This document shows, piece after piece, positions 10,880 to 22,030 of a stretch of DNA of 64,000 nucleotides. The stretch comes from Litoditis marina. Lineage: Eukaryota > Nematoda > Chromadorea > Rhabditida > Rhabditidae. The stretch's first letter is position 1. Every line of letters starts with the position of its first letter. The notes under the pieces were generated by a model, which did not search any database, was not told the origin of the DNA, and saw nothing but the letters and a program-made list of their open reading frames with translations. The stretch covers positions 7,259,804 through 7,323,803 of the forward strand of contig OZ038437.1 in NCBI GenBank assembly GCA_964036275.1. Reading direction: 5' to 3'. A program made the position numbers and the translations under genes.

Positions 10880-11717
10880 GGTTCTGAAACTTGTCAATCG
10901 TAAATTGACGTAAACTTTACGTCAAACGTTACATTCAAAATTTTCGTTGTTGTCAATTTTTTCTCACCTTTTGTATGTTTAGTGGTCTGATGAGATTTTC
11001 AGAGCGGTAAGAACAGTTTTTACATCGTGAAAAAAGACTGTGATATAGTCCGCTCTAACATAAACAAGGCCAAAAGGTGTATGTTATTTCACACCTTTGT
11101 GCTTGTAGTTCAATTTTGATATATTCAGACCGAAATTTACCAATTGTACCGTATGTTAAGTTCAAACTACAACTCTATTGTGGTCATCCTCTTTAAATTG
11201 CGCATGATATCGTTTATTCTGTTCTTTCCAATTTCGTGGGTCTATCTTCTGACTTCTTATTCATAACTAGTTCCAACAAGCATAAGTACAGCGCATTTTG
11301 ATGGTTTGAGCTTTGCACATTCTCATGACCCCTTCTCGGCTTTCTTTCACATTAACCTAATCATCTGGGAATTAGGTTTAGCCAATAACCGCGCCCCTTG
11401 AAAGTTGAGTCAGTACTGTCAGTTACAGTTCCCTCACACCATACTTGGTTGATCTTCATTTACTAGTCAATTGTGTACTCACGTTGATTCGTCAGTATTC
11501 TACTACATTTTTTCTGTAAACTTCTTGTACCCTTGTTTGCAACTTTCACGATTCAAACCGAACCACATCAAGCTATATTATAGTCAGTTTTCAATCAGGA
11601 AACAGACAGAAACTGTAGCAGTCCAGATGTGAATGATAAGTAGTATACTGTATACCATATTTTCTTCGCTCTCATACATATTTTTTCCGAATCATTTGTC
11701 ATTTAATACAATTTCAG

Positions 11718-11972
11718 ACCTATCTGGGTTCATCTTGGTGTTAATTTGAGAAAAAGACCTTCTTACACAAGGATTGTTTGACATATATTCAAACTTTTTG
11801 GAAAGATCAATGTGGTTGTTTTCTTGAAGGTGAGTATCGTTCTGTGCATTCACCTGTAACTTGGCGGCAAACATTGCCAAGTGTTCGTTCCTTTGCCTCG
11901 TACATTCAATTCGTTTCGACATTCTATCAGAACAGGGAAAGTAGTTACATTCTAGGTCGAGTAATATCGTAG
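11718..11972 (+). pseudogene. RHxF exon pair, right-arm copy
   Basis: Exon 1 (11,718-11,829) follows CAATTTCAG and ends at AAG|GTGAGT. It reads RPSYTRIV, stop, HIFKLFGK. The in-frame TGA (11,779-11,781) stands where paralogues have CGA (Arg). Exon 2 (11,931-11,972), after CTATCAG, reads NRESSYILGRVIS and stops, in phase with exon 1. The mirror copy at 6.2-6.4 kb and the copies in the tandem array share the same TGA. Function unknown; it probably ended a small element gene. Confidence 0.5.
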
Positions 11973-11997
11973 TAACTCTGCATGTAAAACTTTATCA

Positions 11998-12478
11998 TGA
12001 TTCATTTTACACGTATAGAACATACATTCAAATAGAGTATCGGGCAGCGTCATTAGGTAAAGCTTATATCTGTATACCTATTTGACCCTACTGTGAGGAG
12101 CTGTAATAAAAACTTTGTGTTGTTCTCAAGAGGATCACCTTTGTCCTCTTTGGAACATTCTGTATTGTTACCAAGAGGATCATCTCATCCTTTTGAGAAC
12201 GATATTCCGCCACCCCCCTCATGTATATAAGGCGTGAGACACCTGTATTAGACGACACCATGCCCAACGCCATGACACCGGAGGAACGACGCGAAGACGC
12301 ACTTCACGTCGTTTGAACGGGTTTTGGCCACCCCGTCGTCAACAAAAGGCCAACTTGGCGGCAAACATTGCCGCCATCGTCGAATTGAGTAATGTGGTCG
12401 GGTGGACCCTAAGGTTCCAGAGAGAAAACCTAGTTGTTAGGGTGAGTTATTCAATTGAGTTGCATTAGTTGTCATTCT
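11998..12478 (+). other. right-arm-only block with broken MTPEER gene fragment
   Basis: This block is absent from the left arm. A TATA-like TATATAAGG near 12,225 lies about 30 bp before an ATG at 12,260. The frame from that ATG reads MTPEERRE and stops at TGA 12,314-12,316. The following DNA still matches the first exon of the small - strand gene of the tandem units (for example 51,559-51,703), so this is a stop-interrupted relative. Short direct repeats around AAGAGGATCA occur at 12,129 and 12,173. Confidence 0.5.
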
Positions 12479-13513
12479 ACAGTACATGTTGGCATTTTCC
12501 AGTAGCTGTTTTCTGATTCAAACTTCAATTTTATCGAAATTGTTTCTGAACACTATTTGTAATATGTTACCGAGAATAGAATAGGTTATAATAGAATAGG
12601 GTAATATAATAGGTTATAGAATATGAAGTTTGGTCTTCATATCTCGAATATTCGATGAGATCTGGACGGGCGAAAACGACACAGATTCATTTTCACACTT
12701 TATCACGGGCCGTGGCAAGAGGGTTGTCAACTCAAGAATGGGTGGACGAAATTCGCTGAAATATTCACATACCTAACTATTATATCTGTTTAAGCAAAAT
12801 ATGGAACAAAATTCGACAAATTTTCCTTTTTGAAATTTTTTATATAAGTTATGATCCAAATCCCGGTTTTCCCACACCACATCTCGCGACCCCTCTCGTT
12901 TCGCAGGAAATTTTCGCAACCCCCTCGCTTATACGGGGGATTGTGAGTTTATGATCCAAATGCCTGTGAATAAAAAAAAGCCCGTGCCGGGAACGGTTGA
13001 ATTACCATAACCCGACCCTCCTCAACCACATTGACAGACTTTTGTTCAACGGCCCTGTGCATACCGCTGTAAAAAAAACACCACTGCATGACTCCGCAGC
13101 TCCGTTGTGAAATACTATTACTTTCATTTGAAATGTGCGCCTTGTAAAAACTCTTATTAACATAAAAAATAGCACTTCTCTTCATTTTTTCGATATCCGA
13201 TGAAATATTTCATTGTTTCTCTTACTTTAAGAATGATGAACGTTGAATTGTTGGAGCAGCTGCCTCAGTTCATCCTGTTATAATTCTCGCGGGACTGAAT
13301 TGGTCCGACCTGTTAATTGTGGCATGGAATTTAGGGTAAGTATCCGTCAATCTCTTAATACCGTAACCTGTAACAATGATTGATTTCGACTATATAAAAA
13401 AACTACCTTTTCACATTTTTCCGACAATCTACTAGCCGTAAGCTGCAAAAATGAGACTCTTGGAAAAACGCAACATTTGATTTTGAATATATTGATTATA
13501 AGAAAAAAAATGT

Positions 13514-14417
13514 GTGTTTAGACATGTCGGCCGGTGCTGCCGCAAGTATCTATCGCGACCGGCCCGGCCCTGTCGCAACGTGCTCGACCAGTTAAGCCGA
13601 GTAGAAATGAATGGCGATGGGGAACTCGAAAAGTTCTTCTGTCTTCGTGTTGAGGATTTGGTGACTGGTGAGGTGGTGCAGGACCGTCGCGAGTTCCATG
13701 AAGAACATGCTGCCACCATGTTTGATTCGGTTCTGGCACATCACCAGATAATAGAAGACATCCAGATGAATTTCTTCGCGTGAGTACGAAAATCCATTGA
13801 ACGTTTGAGAGCATATTTGTTACGTTAGCTGGAAAAAACGAGTATTTTGAAATATCGTAATGAGAAAGTATAGGTTATGAAGAATGGTCTACCACGTAAC
13901 TTGGCGAATCAAGTTCATACAATCGTTTGCTTGCTTTAAACGTATTAGAAAATTGATTAAAAATTTCGTAATTGAATTAGCTCTTCTACTATACTTCAAC
14001 TTTTCTCATTTAGGAACGGGATTCAATCATAGCTGAGCTCAGCTATGCCTACCCCATTTTTCGAGATTGTCTAACCGAGACTAGACGTAGAAGACTACGC
14101 AGCTGCTCGGTTGAGATCTGGTTTGAACGAGCCAACGATATCGATTTGGCTGAGCTACAGGCACTGGCGGAACTCGTACTGTGAGTAAACTTTTCACGTA
14201 TTCACTTTAAGACTGTGTTTGTTCGACTGTTTGACACTGTTTTTCAATCATACCCTCCCATTTAGATCACACCTGATTCTGGTTCATTTGACTGATTGTT
14301 TGCCACTTTTTAATCCTATACTCTCGTTCCAGACCGCGGCTATGTAAAATCGCCGAAGAGTTCGGGTTCGACACGTACAGCTTCCAGTACAAGATGGATG
14401 AAGAGGACTTGTTTTAG
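13514..14417 (+). CDS. unassigned three-exon gene ending in YKMDEEDLF
   Basis: Exon 1 (about 13,514-13,780) has a Cys/Arg-rich start and then an acidic helical segment (LEKFFCLRVEDLVTGEVVQD, then HAATMFDSVLAHH). Exon 2 (14,014-14,180) contains AYPIFRDCLTE, an Arg-rich patch RRRRLRSC, EIWFERANDIDLAELQALA, and the donor GTGAGTAAAC. Exon 3 (14,333-14,417) reads from PRLCKIAEEFGFD to FQYKMDEEDLF and a TAG. Exons 2 and 3 join in phase. The exon 1 donor (CGC|GTGAGT) does not give the phase of exon 2 unless an internal acceptor (GAGCTCAG) is used. A partial copy lies on the other arm. I recognise no family. Codon conservation with the partial copy is at amino-acid-like positions, which supports past coding use. 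Confidence 0.5.
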
Positions 14418-14519
14418 GTATGTATTTTCGTATCTTTGAAAAGTTTTTATATAATTTTATTTGTAAAAACATTTATATACAAACATTTATTACATTTATA
14501 TAAAAAAACCAATAAATAA

Positions 14520-14649
<130 letters not shown>

Positions 14650-14740
14650 GCCAATAAATGAATAAAAAGCCAGTAAATGAATATATAAGAAGCCAATAAT
14701 GAATTAGTATATACAAGTGAGTAAAAAAGTATATACAAAA

Positions 14741-16123
14741 TTATATACACTCATCAGATTCTCCCTCTTTACACTCTTTGCTGTAGATGCATCCAGTTTC
14801 TCCTTGTACCTCCTTCAACATTTCCTTGCAAATGATACAGTTGCATTTGTTGCATCTCTTACAGTACTTCTGATTCATAAAACAGACATTTTTTATTCAC
14901 AAGATTCAGTTTAGTTGTCGGTACTCCAAAAATTCATATGGATAGTGTGAGTTGGAAGTCAGTCATTGAAAACTCTGTACTATAAGAGTTTCAGTTGGAA
15001 TGATATCGCCTATATAACTGAGAAAAATGTACTATTAGATTTTCAAATGGACTGATATAGACTATGTAACTCGGAAAAAGAAACTATGTATAGTCGACTT
15101 CATTCCTACTGAGACTGCTATAGTAAGACTACGAAACATTGTGAGAACGCAAAAATTACTGTAGGAGTCTCAATAGGAATGGTGTCGACTATAAGATTTT
15201 CAGATAAAGTGATATTGACTGTGTACCTCAGAAAAACAAATACTTCAGATGTACTCTCAAGACCGTTTTCCGCACATACCTGAAAAAGATTGGGTGTAGT
15301 AGTCGTGATCATATATTTTATCATTCCAACTGAGACTCGTACAGTACTTCTGATCCATGATCAATAAAAGTAGAAATTTTTTATACACAAGATTCAGTTT
15401 AATTGTCGGTATTGCAAAAATTCGTATGGATAGTGTGATATAGAAGTCAGTCATTGAAAACTATGTACTATAAAAGTGTCAGATGGAATGATATAGACTA
15501 TGTAACTCGAATAAAAGAAACTATGTATAGTCTACATTATTTCTACTGAGACTGCTACAGTAAGACTACGAAGCTTAAAGATCGTTTAAACAACGTAAAT
15601 CTCATTGGAATGGTTAAACAATATTTACCTCAGATTATGATAACCTATTACAAAGAGTCATTCAAATAATTTTTGACGCAGTTTAATTTCGCATTAGAAA
15701 ACAGTATTGTGAAAACGCAAAAATTACTATAGGAGTCTCATTAGGAATGGTGTCGACTATTAGATTTTCAGATAAAGTGATATCGACTGTGTAACTCATA
15801 AATTTTTTTCAGATCCACTCTTAAGATCGTCTTCCGCCGGATCCAGACTACGCTTCTATTACTTTTTAAACAATAGATGATTACCGGCTTGAATACACTT
15901 TATGCTATAAACTTTAATATCTTTAGGTGATTTCTCTTTTTAACTCGTGAAAGGTCTAATAGTTTTATTTATCTGAAAACTGTTGTGTAATAAAATAACT
16001 TACCTCGCATTGTTGTAGTCTTTCTCCAACTGCTGCTATGGCCTCATCGATGGCTTTGTCGATGGCTATATCTATGGCATCACGGGGCGATACGGGTGGC
16101 GACATGGGTTGGTTAGCTTGCAT
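14741..16123 (-). CDS. small Cys-cluster protein, CxxC-x4-CxxC type
   Basis: The first exon (16,004-16,123) starts at ATG 16,123. It encodes a Pro/Ser-rich start then a helix with repeated AID (DAIDIAIDKAIDEAIAAVGE), and ends TGCGAG|GTAAGT. The last exon (14,741-14,869), after GAATCAG, reads KYCKRCNKCNCIICKEMLKE, then GCIYSKEC, an acidic tail and TAA. The Cys pattern (C-x2-C with later C-x2-C, then two more Cys) is that of a zinc-binding knuckle. The last exon is clearly related to 40,322-40,437. Any middle exons are unclear. The intron of about 1.1 kb is filled with MITE copies and a partial duplication. DNA or RNA binding is possible but not shown. Confidence 0.5.
14845..15600. repeat. tandem duplication inside Cys-gene intron
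   Basis: About 270 bp starting TACAGTACTTCTGAT at 14,860 is repeated from 15,339, including a copy of the acceptor of the Cys exon but not its coding part. The second copy is followed by its own MITE. Confidence 0.6.
15101..15180. mobile_element. MITE, CATTCCTACTGAGACT family, short copy
   Basis: Terminal inverted repeats of about 25 bp: CATTCCTACTGAGACT at the left and AGTCTCAATAGGAATG at the right, with a short centre. Longer relatives lie at about 15,536-15,750 and 39,744-39,954. Confidence 0.65.
15536..15750. mobile_element. MITE, CATTCCTACTGAGACT family, longer copy
   Basis: The left end is a diverged ATTTCTACTGAGACTGC and the right end is GGAGTCTCATTAGGAATG. The centre differs from the 15,101 copy. 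Confidence 0.5.
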
Positions 16124-17225
16124 TATGTTTGCTGTGAGGCACACCTTGGTGTGGTTCGTTTATACCGAGTAGAGGGTCCGAGTTGACTAGTTTCAGCCGC
16201 GAAATCCTAAATTTCTATAGATTTTTCACATTAGAATTATGTATAATAACAGAATTTGGAATGCCTATCTCAAACGGGTCAGAAGCTTGCTAGGAAACTA
16301 ATATACGAGTATATAATAGTTTGAGAAATCACAATTACCAGCCGTATGGAAGTGTGTGAAAGTCTTAAGCGACCCGAAATTCTTGTTAGTTCAGCTTCCT
16401 GCATGCATTTTCACATAACTACATTCATCTGTGTTGAAACAAAAGCTATGAACAACTGACCTTGAAAAGAATGAAATCTCGTTTTTGTCTCATGTTTGAA
16501 TATATTTGATGTCAAACAGATACACCTTGTGTAAAAAGGTCATCATGGCATCCCCAATCTCGAGAAAAAACTCTCTGGAAAAAATTTTGTTTGAAAAATT
16601 GAGAGGAATTAGCAATCACGAGAAAGAGAAAGAAGACCGGAAAAATATGATTTCACCATCAACAAATTAAGGTTGTTTGTTACGTTGAAAAATGTACACG
16701 AAAAGGTTCTCGAACTCGTACACATTTTGAGGACGCTAGCCTAAGATAAAACATAACGTGTCATTCGAATAAGTTACAAAGATCATGAACCGGGTTTCCT
16801 TTTCAAATCGACACAGGGTGTATTTTGCTCTATCACGCTGTTTTTGTAGCTTGATACCGTTGCTTTTCGATCAAACTTTGAAAATTCAGGCTCGATTCGA
16901 AATAAAACTACAGCAAAGTTCTGGTCACTCCAAATGTGTGTTTCAACACTCACCTTACAGTACTTCAAGACCTTATTTTCATGTCACCTTGCGTGAATAC
17001 TTGAATAAACAATTTTGACTTCGAAACTAACTGTGAGATACCTTTGAATCTCAGTTTGTAGAATTGAATACCAAAAATTCAGATAATTAAAATTTCTTAT
17101 GCTTTTTGATGACGAAAACAGGGTTTTTTCCAGAAAGTCGTGAAAAACTTCCATTTAAAAGCCAAACTATCGGTCTCTACGGGAATGAACAGATTTAGAG
17201 TTTCGCTGGTTAGATGTTCACGAGC
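16124..17225. other. gene-free stretch
   Basis: No coding region is supported. The piece at 16,985-17,035 matches, inverted, part of 39,410-39,465 (TTCAAGTATTCACGCAAG), a weak outer anchor of the central palindrome. Confidence 0.4.
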
Positions 17226-17683
17226 TTAAAGAATCCGTCCCGCTTTAATTTTGAATTTTGAGTTAACAATCTGACCCTGTGGCAAATGAAAAACCATTAT
17301 CAAAAATATATACTTTTATATCTCTATCTTTCTCCGTTTTCTGAGAAAAACGGCTTACGTAATGACACCGATAGGGGAGTTGCGTACGGGGTATGCTCAA
17401 AACAGCCTATAGAAGTGCAAAAATAATTTTAAAGCACTCTATCACATACGAATACACAATTAGAGACTACAAAATGAAAATAAATCTTGATGTAAATGAA
17501 CCAAGTGAAGTTGCGTCACAGTGAAAATGTTCATGCCCCCTTCTTTATTGCTTCATGTTATGCAAATTTTACAAATTTACAATCAGAAAGTTCTTTCATG
17601 GTCTATGGGAAGACGTTAAGAAACTTTTTTGAGCTTTTTAAATTTTTCGTGGAACTCAAATTATAGCGGAACGGTTTCTTTAA
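17226..17683 (+). mobile_element. 458-bp MITE flanked by TTAA, copy 1
   Basis: The element starts TTAAAGAATCCGTCCCGC and ends GGAACGGTTTCTTTAA-like (here GCGGAACGGTTTCTTTAA). These are imperfect inverted ends of about 29 bp. A second copy of identical length and the same orientation lies at 19,071-19,528. The TTAA at both ends fits a TTAA target duplication as used by piggyBac-type elements. No transposase is present. Confidence 0.75.
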
Positions 17684-18395
17684 CGTGGGAATGTGAAAAT
17701 GTCAGAAAGTGGACAAGGATTGCTTATTTCGCCTTCACTTGTTTTTGCCGTTTTAGTTTTTTCCTGGTCTTCATTGGGATATGTTTCAGTCTAAGTACTT
17801 TTAATATTTGAACTTAACAGAAAAATCGATAGTTTTCTGAGCTTTCTAATATGCCAAGTACACGCTGTTGTAGCGGTCGTCAAAGACATGTGAAAATCAG
17901 GAGTTTGTGGTTGGATAGAATCGGGAAAGGACCTTTTTGATTTGAAAGGAGATAATGAGAAATTGGAAACCAAACTGAAATTAAATGGAATGAATACAAC
18001 ATCCGGGCAGAAATAGCCTTTCGTTTTTGACCAAAACATTTTCTATCACTCTTTTACACCTATTCTAATCATTATTGTGTTTTCAAGTTACCTACATTCC
18101 AAACATATATCATTGGTATTAGATCTGTTCATAGAGTTTGCTCATTCCCAATCAGCCTGCCCTCTACCGATGTTTGTAGTCTGATCTCGTAGTTTTTCGT
18201 GCGAAACTCGTGAACTGTGACACGTACCTAGATGAAAATACAACAAATTCAAACACTGCCTATAACTCTATACATACTGTGCCTTTAAGATACCTACATC
18301 TCAAACATATATCATTGACTGCAGATCTGTTCACAACGTTCGTTTATTTAAAATATAGTCGATGAGGTAGTCGATGAGGTGAGGTCGATGAGGTG
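17684..18395. other. gene-free; short direct repeats
   Basis: Two copies of a block containing CAAACATATATCATTG followed by AGATCTGTTCA lie at 18,097 and 18,303, and a related block follows the SINE near 18,590. No gene is supported. Confidence 0.4.
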
Positions 18396-18540
18396 AGTGC
18401 CAAATTTATAAATTTCTGTCTCCGGCCGGAACCGAACCTGCGAGCAAAAGTTTCGCAGCAGGGTGCTTACCACTGCGGAACCGAAAAAAGACTTGTGTGC
18501 GTACACAGCGGAAAGTGAGATATACAGTACCCTATCACCT
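18396..18540 (-). mobile_element. tRNA-derived SINE, copy 2
   Basis: The leader CCGCTGTGTACGCACAC, a decayed A box, and a B box as GGTTCGGTTCCGGCC are read on the - strand. The A box is weaker than in the 35.2 kb copy. Confidence 0.65.
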
Positions 18541-19070
18541 TTGTACTGCTGCCCCATTTGTAGTTTGATTCCGCTGTTTGTAATTTGATTCTGTCGTTTT
18601 TCGGTCAAAACTTGTGAACAATGACATGTATTTAGATGAAACTACCACAGATATATAGGCATTGTGATTTTCGCCTGTAATTGTGGCCATAAGGTGCCTC
18701 CAAGACTTTTATCTTCAGAGAGATATCTGATATTTCATCTCTACTCAGCAGGGGTTTATTGTCCAATCAAGGCTGAACGAATCAATCGCGTGCGCGTGCC
18801 ATATAAGACAAAGACCAGTCAATTCAAATACATCTGTCATTGAGGAATTGCGGTCGTAATTGTTTGAGCCTCCACAGTTATTTCTTCCTTTCTCTCTATC
18901 TTTTGTCGCTCTCCCTTCTCTCGACTTTATATGTTTTACTCTTCTATTTCTCTGTCAGAAGAAAACCCATCTCTTTGTCACCACGTGATTAATTTACTTA
19001 ACAATATACAACCATCAATGCAAATCACATTATTCAGTAGCAAGTGTTCAGAACGTCGATGTCACAGTTG
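18541..19070. other. gene-free stretch
   Basis: A TATA-like CATATAAGAC near 18,809 follows a GTGCGCGTG stretch, but no supported reading frame follows it. The remainder is pyrimidine-rich. Confidence 0.3.
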
Positions 19071-19528
19071 TTAAAGAATCCGTCCCGCTTTAATTTTGAC
19101 CTTTGAGTTAACAATCTGACTCTATGGCAAATTAAAAACCATTATCAAAAATATATGCTTTTATATCCCTATCTTGCTTTGTTTTCTCAGAAAAGCGGCT
19201 TACGTAATGACACCGGTAGGGGAGTTGCGTACGGGGTATGCTCAAAATTGCCTATAGAAGTGCAGAAATGATTTTAAAACACTCTATCACATGCGGCTAC
19301 ACAATGGGAAACTAAAAAATCAAAATAAATCTGGATGTAAATGAACCAAGTCGAATTGCGTCACAGTGAAAATGTTCATGCCCCATTCTTTAGTGCTTGA
19401 CGTTATGCAAATTTCACAAATTTTCAATCAGAAAGTTTTTTCATGGTCAATGGGAAGACATTAAGAAACTTTTTTGAGCTTTTTAAATTTTTCGTGAAAC
19501 TCAAATTAGAGAGGAACGGTTTCTTTAA
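19071..19528 (+). mobile_element. 458-bp MITE flanked by TTAA, copy 2
   Basis: It is the same length and orientation as 17,226-17,683, with scattered substitutions. Because both copies share the full terminal sequence including TTAA, the boundaries are well defined. Confidence 0.75.
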
Positions 19529-19709
19529 TTACGTAGTTTTGCGTGACGTAACACGGCCTCAAGACCACTCTTGTCTGTACTAAGAATTCATAACTTTTAG
19601 TTTGATTGATCATCTATTGGTTGACATCGCCCAGTAGCTAGTATGTATCACGATCCATGTATCGCCATATTCTGACAACACTAACTAACTCTAGTTACCT
19701 CACGGCATA

Positions 19710-19850
19710 TAGTTTGTTTCAACCATCGATAGTAGTCAGCCATGCTGGCCGAGCAGGCGATTGATCTGGCTATATCTATATTACAGGCGATTGATCTGGC
19801 AGCTTGCCAGTCTTTTCATTACAAAAAAACATAAAAAGAGGTTATTAAGA
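19710..19850 (+). mobile_element. truncated TA-type MITE
   Basis: It begins TAGTTTGTTTCAACCATCGA, matching the left end of the complete element at 43,469-43,909, and includes GTCAGCCATGCTGGCCGAG and GGCAGCTTGCCAGTC. The right end was not found. Confidence 0.55.
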
Positions 19851-20131
19851 GATTTTTGCTCGTATTTTATTTTCAAAGGGTTACTAATAGTTACTTGTCA
19901 TTGTCTGTATTTTCCCCGCCATACTGCCGGTCACAGCTGGTTCTTTTTTTGAACGGGAGCGGAAACATCATAATTCTTTTTTATAAAGTTTTTTTTGAAG
20001 TCGTATCAGTTTTACAGTATTAGATACTATATCTCATTTCAGCACCGCTCGTAATCTATTTCCTGGCCAGTTTTCAACATTTTGTAATAGATTTTATCTT
20101 CTGCATCTTCTGTTAACCGTTCGAGTTTCAG

Positions 20132-20536
20132 AGATATATTCTGAAAATTACATTCGACATATATTCGAATTGAAAATGAATGGATCATTGGAGTCTGCTT
20201 CCCAACATTCAGAGGGTCAGTTTGGTTATCGTTTCTGGTTTGAGCATATTCGGCGAAAAGTAATTACTATAAATTGAATATTTTGTTATTCACCGTTTAT
20301 ATAATCGTAATCTGAACCCTGTTTCTTCCCGAATATTCGTGATGTTCTGAGATAGTTAGGAACTTCTTCAGGGATCATGGAAACTCAGATATGTCTTCAC
20401 TATACCAGATTTTAGTTATACTGTTCTGTCAACTACTAGCTCTGGATTGATGACTAGAAAATCGATTGCCTAGCATCTGAAGACGAAAGTGATGAACACA
20501 ACTGGGTACCTATTGATTATTCTGACAACGAGTCAG
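20132..20536 (+). CDS. RHxF exon followed by an acidic exon
   Basis: The first block (20,132-20,215) follows a TTTCAG and reads YIRHIFELKMNGSLES, ending before GTCAGT. The second (about 20,455-20,536) reads CLASEDE then SDEHNWVPIDYSDNESG and ends at CAG|GTAAGT. Both blocks have counterparts in reverse order at 36.5-37.06 kb, where the acidic block is out of frame. This is likely the 5' part of the gene whose Cys-rich exons lie further right, but no transcript evidence exists and the joins are not proven. Confidence 0.45.
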
Positions 20537-21345
20537 GTAAGTGATCTGGAAACATAGGACGATCAGAGTTGCTGGAAATGGAAATGAATTGGGCTATACG
20601 CGAAACTACTTTCCACAGCAAAACAACATGAAAATTCAATAGAAATTCGCCAGTTTTGAATCTTAGCTGTTAGTATAGAGATTGAGTAGTTCTACACGTG
20701 TTTAAACAACACAACCGCATGCCAATCGGATATTACTTCAGAAAACTATTTTGTAGACAAACTAGCGTATGAATGGGCTTTTATGGTTAATCATGCATTA
20801 GGCATATGTCTACGACAGTGATTTCTTCCATGCTTTCAGGTCTCAAAACTACAACCGCAGTAATCGACAGGTTGGCAACTACATAATACGACAGGCCGTC
20901 AATGATCGCCAGGACGAAACAGCCAAGTGTTCGGTACATTATCATCAATGAGTAATAAAATAAGAACATTATCATGGTATGTTATCGTCAATGAGTAACA
21001 AGAATAACGCGTAGATATAGTTTCGGTCGTTCCTACTGAGACGTGGCAGCGTGCCAATGAATATTCCAGGCGATTTTCCACCACTTTAGAGTTTTTCAAA
21101 TCACTGCAAATTCCTTTTAGCGGTTGTGCAGTTAACACGTACATGAACTGAGTTCTTTCGATGAAAGTTTTAGTAACCTCTTGGAGTGCTGAGCGTATGA
21201 AAAGATTATTTTAATTGTAGTGCGTTAATCACGCTCTCAAGTAGTTTCGATAAACTAAAGGGTTTAACGTTCTTAGTAATTCACATGACTGTATTTCTGA
21301 AGTTCAATTCTGTTGCATTTTTCTGACTAACCGAGCCAATTTCAG

Positions 21346-21448
21346 ATGGTCATATTTCCAAAATATGTTCGACATAAACTCGAATTGTAGATGAATGAAT
21401 TGTCTGAATCGAACATCCATCGAATGATGTAGAGATCTTGAATGCAAC
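21346..21448 (+). pseudogene. RHxF exon, copy with stop
   Basis: After CAATTTCAG it reads MVIFPKYVRHKLEL and then TAG, and the block ends at GTGAGTAAAA. The inverted partner at 34,984-35,147 stays open through this point. Confidence 0.5.
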
Positions 21449-21610
21449 GTGAGTAAAAAATTCCTTTCAGCACTTCAATTAAACCCCAACGTTGTGCTTT
21501 TATATTGTCGAACTTGACGTAAAAACGAGTGAAATATCATTCTCTGAAACATTTAGTATATACTTCCGTTTGTAACATTGTGATGTGACGAATAAAACTT
21601 TAAACCTGAG

Positions 21611-22030
21611 ACATGCCTGATCGTGTGATCATGGAGCAAACTACAGATCAAGATCAAAAACAGGGTATATAAAGGGTGCCAAACCCAGACACACACATTA
21701 TTCTCTAGACTACCACCCCTGCCCTCCACAATAGGATACAGGTATAACATTTTTTTGTGTTTTTATTACATATTAACTCGTTCGATTACACTTAAATTCT
21801 AGTTGGTGGAATCTCCTGAAGATGCCGTAACCACCAACTAGAATAGCATCGTCGAGATTTAACGGCGAAACGATGCAAACAAAATTTAACCTATAAATTT
21901 TAATTAATATAAGAAAAATTTTCTTTTCTTTCTAGATTACTGTTAACTTAATTATAACTTTTTAAACATATTAGTCCATTAACTAATACTCTATTAACAC
22001 AATAACAATTACATTTTGTTTTTCTAATGA
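21611..22030 (+). mobile_element. 420-bp insertion with TATA box and hammerhead-like RNA core
   Basis: It is present here but absent from the segmental duplicate (26,545-26,560), where GAGACATG is followed directly by AAACTTC. It contains GTATATAAAGGG near 21,665, a promoter-like site, and a two-hairpin structure at 21,796-21,876 with the conserved elements of a hammerhead ribozyme. It could be a solo terminal repeat of a Penelope-like element or a retrozyme-like element. No open frame. Confidence 0.5.
21796..21876 (+). ncRNA. candidate permuted hammerhead ribozyme
   Basis: Hairpin A has a perfect 14-bp stem (21,796-21,809 with 21,831-21,844). Its loop reads AATCTC, CTGAAGA, TGCCGT, AA. Hairpin B has a 7-bp stem (GCATCGT 21,846-21,852 with ACGATGC 21,870-21,876). 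Its loop reads C, GAGATT, T, AACGGC, GAA. AATCTC pairs with GAGATT and GCCGT with ACGGC, so the two loops can form helices I and II. The core strands CTGANGA, GAAA and the UC cleavage dinucleotide are then all placed as in a hammerhead. The strand order is not any of the three usual types. Activity is untested. Confidence 0.35.

Larger units (their letters stand above)
10285..14417 (+). repeat. right arm of large interrupted palindrome
   Basis: This is the reverse complement of the 5,256-9,806 arm. The loop between the arms (9,807-10,284) contains a SINE. It also contains sequence near 9,887-10,010 that matches, inverted, the spacers of the tandem array (for example 43,140-43,260). Compared with the left arm it has an extra block of about 480 bp at 11,998-12,478 and about 1 kb at 12,985-13,965. 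Confidence 0.85.
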
